Source: an uncultured Bacteroidota bacterium (GTDB lineage Bacteria > Bacteroidota > Bacteroidia > Flavobacteriales > TMED113). Taken from it: a stretch of 14,140 nt of DNA. Made by a program: the position numbers and the translations under genes. The notes beneath the pieces were generated by a model that was not told the origin of the DNA, ran no database searches, and worked only from the letters and a program-made list of their open reading frames with translations. This document shows positions 13,922 through 14,140 of this stretch, piece after piece. How positions within the stretch are numbered: position 1 is the first letter of the stretch; each line of letters begins with the position of its first letter. The stretch lies in the NCBI GenBank assembly GCA_902520385.1, contig CABYOB010000012.1:1-14140 (forward strand). Direction: 5' to 3'.

Positions 13922-14140
13922 TTATTTTTTACAATTATTATTTAAACAATGTCCATAAAAATTTAAAGAGTGTTTAGAAATTTTAAATTTTAATAGAGTT
14001 TCTGCCGACTGTATAATACTCTGTAATCTAGGATCACAAAATTCTTGAATTTTATTACATTTTACACAAATTAAATGATTGTGTTGCTTTTTATTAAAAG
14101 CTTTTTCATATAGAACTTTATTATCATTAAAAACATGTTT
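13922..14140 (-). CDS. Fur-family metal-responsive regulator, partial (C-terminal part)
   Basis: The frame is open to the right edge and gives the last 72 residues of a Fur-type transcription regulator, ending in TAA at 13924-13922. The visible part is the dimerisation and metal-binding domain: the histidine-rich QHNHLIC, the structural zinc pair in CVKC, an E-F-x-DPRL segment, then KFKISKHSLNFYGHC and a final cysteine pair in CLNNNC. The DNA-binding winged helix lies outside the window. Whether it senses iron (Fur), peroxide (PerR) or zinc (Zur) cannot be decided from this fragment. It precedes purA by 5 bp on the same strand and is the upstream member of the fur-purA-OstA-like operon visible here; genes further upstream may belong too. 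Confidence 0.88.
   Translation of the reverse strand, partial: KHVFNDNKVLYEKAFNKKQHNHLICVKCNKIQEFCDPRLQSIIQSAETLLKFKISKHSLNFYGHCLNNNCKK

Noticed and set aside
1..14140. Search for a mobile element, defence system, CRISPR array, tRNA or biosynthetic cluster
   Set aside because: No transposase, integrase, terminal inverted repeats, regularly spaced repeats, tRNA cloverleaf or cluster-type genes were recognised; all genes fit core-genome families.

Overview
The window looks like an ordinary, gene-dense stretch of core chromosome from an AT-rich Bacteroidota, most likely a small-genome, probably marine, member of the Flavobacteriales. The reasons are: very AT-rich DNA; K/N/I-rich proteins; A-rich leaders instead of clear Shine-Dalgarno sites; a TAnnTTTG-type promoter element; and a set of flavobacterial families (OstA-like protein, Bacteroidota-type LptD, MCE/MlaD next to an amidase, a split NarI-HdrC / CCG-domain pair, and the small family often labelled 'ABC transporter ATPase'). 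No tRNA, rRNA, CRISPR array, IS element, phage gene or defence module is visible. No gene-free gap exceeds about 140 bp.

Layout, left to right. The left edge cuts a CAP-domain protein gene (+). It converges on, and overlaps, lpdA, which forms a minus-strand pair with ridA. A class I glutamine amidotransferase gene (pabA/trpG-like, +) starts only 6 bp from the ridA start in divergent orientation and overlaps the 3' end of lptD (-). lptD is divergent from a tight six-gene plus-strand operon (5236-10330): cell-wall amidase with a probable SPOR domain, MlaD-like MCE protein, membrane cytochrome-b/ferredoxin protein, small HAD phosphatase, CCG-domain iron-sulfur protein, and a small uncharacterised protein. 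A strong bidirectional terminator closes this operon. Beyond it, on the minus strand, lie a beta-barrel outer-membrane protein gene with its own promoter and then (in transcription order) fur-like (cut by the right edge), purA and an OstA/LptA-like gene.

Much of the window concerns the cell envelope: LPS export is represented by LptD and the OstA-like protein, phospholipid traffic by the MCE protein, septal peptidoglycan by the amidase, plus an abundant-looking porin-like barrel. The redox part consists of dihydrolipoamide dehydrogenase and an HdrDE/DsrMK-like module that may pass electrons to or from menaquinone. RidA and PabA/TrpG belong to amino-acid and cofactor metabolism.

I see no clearly new system. 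The observation most worth following is that the CCG-domain iron-sulfur protein seems to have lost three of the four cysteines expected for its N-terminal cluster, while its C-terminal cluster motif is intact. Other points are a two-cysteine LptD, a HAD gene wedged between the two redox subunits, and an outer-membrane protein gene whose composition differs from its neighbours.
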